Part shown: in pieces, positions 59,364 to 64,000 of the stretch
How the letters are laid out: each line of letters starts with the position of its first letter
Numbering within the stretch: position 1 is the stretch's first letter
DNA from: Coprinopsis marcescibilis
Lineage: Eukaryota; Basidiomycota; Agaricomycetes; Agaricales; Psathyrellaceae
Direction: 5' to 3'
Length of the DNA: 64,000 nucleotides
Assembly (NCBI GenBank): GCA_004369085.1
Contig: ML210164.1
Location: forward strand, 198,208 to 262,207
Translations under genes and position numbers: made by a program
Notes under the pieces: model-generated
What the model saw: only the letters and a program-made list of their open reading frames with translations
Databases searched by the model: none
What the model was told of the DNA's origin: nothing

Positions 59364-60985
59364 ATGTCTCTCTGGGTGGATCAAGTGAGTATGTGTTCTA
59401 TACACCGTATATATGACTTTGACGCGTCCCAAAGTACCGACCAAGAAGCCTGGATGAACTCCAGTACCACCGGGGGCTGTCTGAGCGGCTTCGCTCTCTG
59501 GTGAGCTACTAGACAATACAACTGCCCAGTTTTAACGGCCTAAACGGACTATACGCTAGGCTGCATCCAGTGACTTCCCACATATGCTCTTTTATGGCCC
59601 TTCTGGCGCTGGAAAGAAGACACGTATAAGCTGCACACTGCGGCAACTTTTTGGACCGGGAGTGGAAAAGGTGCGTACCTTACGCAATTTCAACCCGTCT
59701 CTCGACCTAATATATAGCTACCACTCTAGCTGAAGATCGATCAACGAGTCTTCCTCACGCCCTCAAAACGGAAGATGGAAGTTAACATCGTTCAGAGTAA
59801 TTTCCATATCGAAATTACTCCCAGGTCCGTGTCCCAGGCTTCAACGGGGAATTGAGTCGTTATTGACTCCGCAACCCTTTACCCAGTGAAGCGGGAAACT
59901 ATGATAGATTGATCATCCAAGAAATCTTGAAAGAGATTGCCCAAACACAGCAAGTGGATCTGAACGCCAAACAGCGGTTCAAAGGTCAATCTAGCCCAAG
60001 TTCCTGGATCAGCCGTCTATTAACATCTGAATCTACAGTGGTGATCATTAATGAAGCTGATTCGCTTTCCCGGGATGCGCAAGCTGCGCTCCGAAGAACC
60101 ATGGAGAAATATATGTCTAACATGCGGATCATACTCTGCGCGAACAGCACAAGCAAGCTCATTGCCCCAATCAAGAGCCGTTGTCTTTTGATTCGGGTCG
60201 CGGCACCAAGCCCAGAAGAGGTAATTGGTTTTTCACTGTCAGCTTTACACGCCCGCAAACCCGCATTCTTACCCCAGATGACGAATGTACTTGGCTATGT
60301 GGCTAAGCGAGCTGGCTTTGACCTGCCCTCTGAGGCTGCGGACGAAATTGTGAACGACTCTGGTGGTAACCTTAGAAAGGCGATATTAGTCTTGGAGGCC
60401 TTGAAGATGCAATCGTAAGCTAACCTCCGATTCCGATTCTCGTTCGAATTAATTCTCGTCTACACAGACCTGATCTCAGCGGCGAGCTTTCCATCGCTAA
60501 GCCCGATTGGGAGGTTTACTGCCACAAAGTAGCCGATCTCATTGTCAGTGAGCAATCGCCTGCACAGGTTATGGTAGTACGAGCAAAACTCTATGAACTT
60601 CTGAGTCATTGCATTCCGCCCACCGTCATATTAAAGGTGAGATTCTGTCAGGCGACTGCGATCGATTTAATGACCATTTCATTTAGACAGTGGCGGAGCG
60701 AGTGGTGCAGAAGGTCGACGAAAATATCAGGGCCGATGTGATGCATTGGGCGGCATTTTATGTAAGTGCAACTCCGCTAGAATCGAAAATGTTTTTTGAC
60801 AATGTGCTACAGGAGGTCAGAATGCGCGTTGGGAACAAGAAAATTTTTCATTTAGAAGCGTGGGTGGTCAAGGTTATGAGTATATACAAGGTACGCATGC
60901 TCTCACAGAACGAATTTGCCCCCTTGAAAACTGAACCCCAAATCAGCACTTCTTTTACGATATAGATATGTCCGCGTTTGATTGA
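59364..60985 (+). CDS. RFC3: replication factor C small subunit (human RFC3 / yeast Rfc5 type)
   Basis: Eleven exons: 59364-59384, 59435-59500, 59560-59670, 59730-59824, 59887-59984, 60039-60220, 60278-60414, 60468-60636, 60687-60761, 60813-60890 and 60947-60985. They give 356 residues, the same length as human RFC3. [16 protein letters not shown] is followed by the P-loop variant [12 protein letters not shown], typical of this subunit, and an [23 protein letters not shown] block; the DEAD-type Walker B is replaced by NEAD. Next come [19 protein letters not shown] (sensor 1 and arginine-finger SRC) and the collar domain ending [21 protein letters not shown] loads the PCNA clamp at primer ends during DNA replication. 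The final tiny exon was placed by frame and by similarity of its end to family members. Confidence 0.95.
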
Positions 60986-62425
60986 TACCAGTGAACCACG
61001 GATGGGTTTCCCCTTTCTTTCAGCAAACTGGTTCGCTTTTCATTGGCGCATGGAGAATCAAGGTCCTGGGTGAACCACATGTGTGGACAGATGTGGACAC
61101 ACAATGGGCCTGAAACTACATTCCATTGTGGAGGGCGTTTCACCTATATGGATTAGACTCTGATGTCAATTCAATGATACACCCAGAAACACGTATGTTT
61201 TCTGCCTCGTGTCCCAAGAAGTCAGACCATCTCGATTGTTAGACAGGTGCGGAAGCGAATATACAATGTGACCAGGATCTCGAGGAAGAAAACTTTTGCC
61301 ACTTTTAGGAAGACAAGGGCGGCAATGCTGTAACAGTCTGTTACCACAGGCACATCATTACGAACGTACGTCCTGGAACTATGTTCCAAATCCCGCTTTG
61401 CTCTATTCGTAACCGTGTCAGAGATGGATGCATGACTTTCAACCAATCATCCTGACAACCTGAAGATCTCTTGACCAGTCTTGACCTCGTACGCATACCC
61501 TCGCAAGCCGCATTTCCCGGGCCTTCCTTTCTCTCCTTTACACAATCACAGTTCTTCGAAGATCGGCTTTGAAAGGCTTCGATTCCCTGTCACTACAACT
61601 ACGTCCGACTTGAGAATCACAGTGAATCCGGAAGATATCGATTTGTAACCATACCTTCGCTTCCGTCAAAACACGTCTTCGGGATGGAGCGGGTTGGACC
61701 CTGTTTCGAATGACAGCCCGCAGAACCCATTTGAGGATTTATAGCAAAGTTCTATGTAGAAGATTGCATAACGAACTCGTGCACTTGGTGACTTTCGACC
61801 TTGTGAAGAGAATTCACTCCAAGTACGGAGCACGCCGATCGATCCAGTGCACGAGTTCACCCTCTGCTTTATCTGGACACCGGCAAAGAGAGGAGTCAAT
61901 GCGAATACGACTGAATAAGGCTCAAAAGTAAGAGTCTCTAATATTCACCCCGATCTTAAACATCTCATTTGGCCATTCTGACCCGGATTTCAGAACTGCA
62001 AAAGGTTCGATCTAAGATACTTATGTACCGAGCGTTGAATTGGGCGCCTCGTGCGTTAAATAAGCTCGCTCTGCGTTCTTGACGGCGGCACCGTGTAGCA
62101 CACAATCATAACCTTAAAACGAGCATTTGGTGCAGGGCAAGATGCTCCATCCTGTGGTCGAATCTATTTTAGCTCTGTGCATAACACAGAGACATAACAC
62201 GTTCCCTCGCGGAAGCAAAATTGTATTGAATCGCGATCAATTTGAATTAGGGTGCCTTCTGGTACCTTTCGGGTCCTGCAAGCATACCGGAGCGAAGCTA
62301 TTGAAATGCTGTGTTCTGACTGTAGAATGTGATTTACACTGTATTGCATCAGAAAAGTAGGGTGGAATGAATTCGCCAGACCTTACTCTTCCGACGTTTC
62401 CAGGGTCCCTCCTTCAAGAATATTC
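60986..62425. other. 1.4-kb intergenic region, no gene recognised
   Basis: It holds the 3' flanks of RFC3 (plus) and the HD-domain gene (minus), which converge. No open frame has family features and no transposon ends or repeats were noticed. Confidence 0.5.
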
Positions 62426-63472
62426 TCAGTGGCTTTGATTGGGTACTGTGGCGTATTCTTCTTCAATTGAAGCGAGAAAGTTGAGCAACTGTACATAAAA
62501 GATAGGGGCGGCGCACAGCAAATGGTGATTAGACGGCCCCGGTGGCAGTTGGAAAAGGAAAGCACGTACCACCTCATGCCGTTTGTCCCCCAGTTTCCTG
62601 CCTTGATCTGTCTTCAGTCGTTCTCTAATGTGTAGAAGTTTATCGTGAAAGTGTTCAATGGAAGACTTGGGCAATTCGGGGTCGTCGGATGGTGTGTGTA
62701 GGGGACTGGGGTGAAAAGTGCGCGTGAGCTCTTCAATACCGAGTGGAACTGGAGATTAAATTAGCCACATACCAATTTGTATGGCTGGCGTAGGCGGCAC
62801 AGCGAAGAATGCCTATCGCAACGTACACGTTTAGAGGTCATGCGGTGATTTATGGAGGAAAGAGGGCAAAAAGGTAACGTACCAAAGGCGCCAATAGCGT
62901 CCAACCTATCCGCATCTTGGACGCAGTGAAGCTCTAGGCACGTATCATGCCACTCAGTCCACAGGCCTTGTTGCCGAAGCCGTTTCTCCGTGCTCCATGA
63001 GACGTTGTCGATGACTTGGGCAATGAGTTTTCCCCGGCCGTCCGAAATGAGATCCACATCGTGCGCAGTGGCTATTCTCTGGAAAAATGGAAGGAAATAT
63101 TCATATGGATTGGCTGCTTCTTCAGCAGAAACATATTTCTTGTCCAGGACATCGTGGAGGAGCGCAGCTGGGACCAGAGTTTGTGTTAGACCCATGTTTA
63201 AACAAAGGACCGAATCTTGGAGATACCCAGTTCTACGACAAGAAAATCGACCTTCTTGGTGAGAGAATTGGCAAGCAAAAGCGCAGTCTTGTGGACACGA
63301 TACACTGTTAAGGTCGAGGTCGTCATTCAGATATCACCACCACATTGACATTAAGCAGGTCGCCTGAATTACCATGATATTTGTCGTGAGAGGGGTCATA
63401 TCTGGCCATAGTTTCCACCATGATCTGCTCTGCCTCGTGTATCACTGCCTTTTCCTGCGGTGTAGGGTACAT
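62426..63472 (-). CDS. HD-domain phosphohydrolase, YedJ-like
   Basis: The start ATG at 63472 reads MYPTPQEKAVIHEAEQIM. Exons: 63472-63373, 63304-63228, 63167-62883, 62812 to about 62773, then two C-terminal exons whose junction is uncertain, with the stop at 62426. HD-superfamily metal ligands are visible: H in SHDKYHVYRVHK, the HD pair in AALLHDVLDKKY, and the distal D in CVQDADRLDAIGAFG. The C-terminal helix (SIEHFHDKLLHIRERLKTDQGRKLGDKRHE, encoded near 62660-62575, then NFLASIEEEY) matches the shape of bacterial YedJ and its fungal relatives. These proteins are predicted metal-dependent phosphohydrolases, possibly on nucleotides; the substrate is not known. Confidence 0.85.
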
Positions 63473-64000
63473 TTTGCAAGCGCTGGAGGGTAAAAGGCAG
63501 AAAAACAGTGCAGCATCATGGCGGTCGCATGGGCCGAAAGAGCTGGAATGACTCGCAATGGGCGGTTAACGGCATGGTGGCTATTATTGCATGGTGCCAA
63601 AGATGGAATGTAATTCCCACAACCGTGATTTGGCATCGCGTCGCAGCACCCGGCGACACGCTCTTCGCAGTGACAGCGAAGTTGCTGTCTTTACAGGCTC
63701 CTAAACCAGCCGCTCGTTCTCGCATCTTCACTGTCCCTGTACCATAGATGATATTTGTACACTATTTGTCTTTGTTGATTTCTAATGATTTTGGTAAAGG
63801 CAGCTTTCTGTTTAGTGCTCGATAGAGCGGCTGGCGGCACTGTAAGAACGGAAAGTTCCGGGGCTTTGATTGCACCTATCCTAGGGTTCCCAAAATGCGT
63901 TTGTCACAGTGTGACACTGATCACATGTGTGTATCTACGCTAATTAGTCGGGTTGATGAGAAGGACAGTCAGTTGAACACGATTCGCATTTCCTGCTAAT
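63473..64000. other. intergenic to window end, no gene recognised
   Basis: 5' flank of the HD-domain gene. A 79-codon plus-strand frame (63508-63747) has no recognisable features. Confidence 0.45.

Noticed and set aside
60986..62425. Searched for a gene in the 1.4-kb gap between RFC3 and the HD-domain gene
   Set aside because: Only short frames without splice continuity or motifs were found on either strand.

Overview
The window looks like a scaffold piece from a basidiomycete of the class Agaricomycetes. The coding genes carry many short introns (about 50-60 bp, GT..AG). The gene content fits this: a NACHT-type STAND NTPase of the agaric kind, fungal CorA-like membrane proteins, a Sec14/CRAL-TRIO pair, a fungal proline iminopeptidase, and chromodomain Ty3/gypsy and hAT transposons.

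Layout. (1) 1-10.2 kb: the 5' part of a Sec14-like gene (minus strand), then a head-to-tail array on the minus strand of a multi-pass membrane protein family. Copies A, B and C look intact. Copy D is broken and has a 656-bp CACTA-like MITE in exon 1. (2) 10.36-34.9 kb: a nest of transposons. A decayed hAT element (10357-24671) contains a solo LTR (14001-14454) and a complete chromodomain gypsy element, Gypsy-1 (14985-24457). Next comes array member E (pseudogene, 25.1-26.7 kb). It is followed by a decayed non-LTR-like ORF with an endonuclease/exonuclease/phosphatase domain (26.93-34.9 kb), split by a second, internally deleted gypsy element, Gypsy-2 (27088-32160). (3) 35.3-42.3 kb: a proline iminopeptidase diverging from a second Sec14-like gene, then intact membrane-protein copy F. 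(4) 42.9-53.2 kb: three minus-strand CorA-like paralogues (two intact, one pseudogene) around a plus-strand NACHT NTPase gene. (5) 53.9-63.5 kb: conserved housekeeping genes: the splicing factor Bud13/Cwc26, an alkaline phosphatase, replication factor C subunit 3 (RFC3-type), and a YedJ-like HD-domain phosphohydrolase.

The most informative part is Gypsy-1. Its replication and expression signals can be read directly: an 11-nt primer site, 2 nt after the 5' LTR, complementary to the predicted mRNA 5' end (Tf1/sushi-type self-priming); a canonical -1 frameshift heptamer with a stem-loop at the gag-pol overlap; and an extra ORF between the chromodomain and the 3' LTR that encodes a second CCHC zinc knuckle. 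An exact 1858-bp repeat around a 10-N gap inside it is almost certainly an assembly artefact.

The older elements and membrane-protein copy E are eroded mainly by CpG-to-TpG/CpA transitions, which created most of the in-frame TGA codons. Paired LTRs show complementary deaminations at the same CpG sites, so this is strand-symmetric methylation-type decay.
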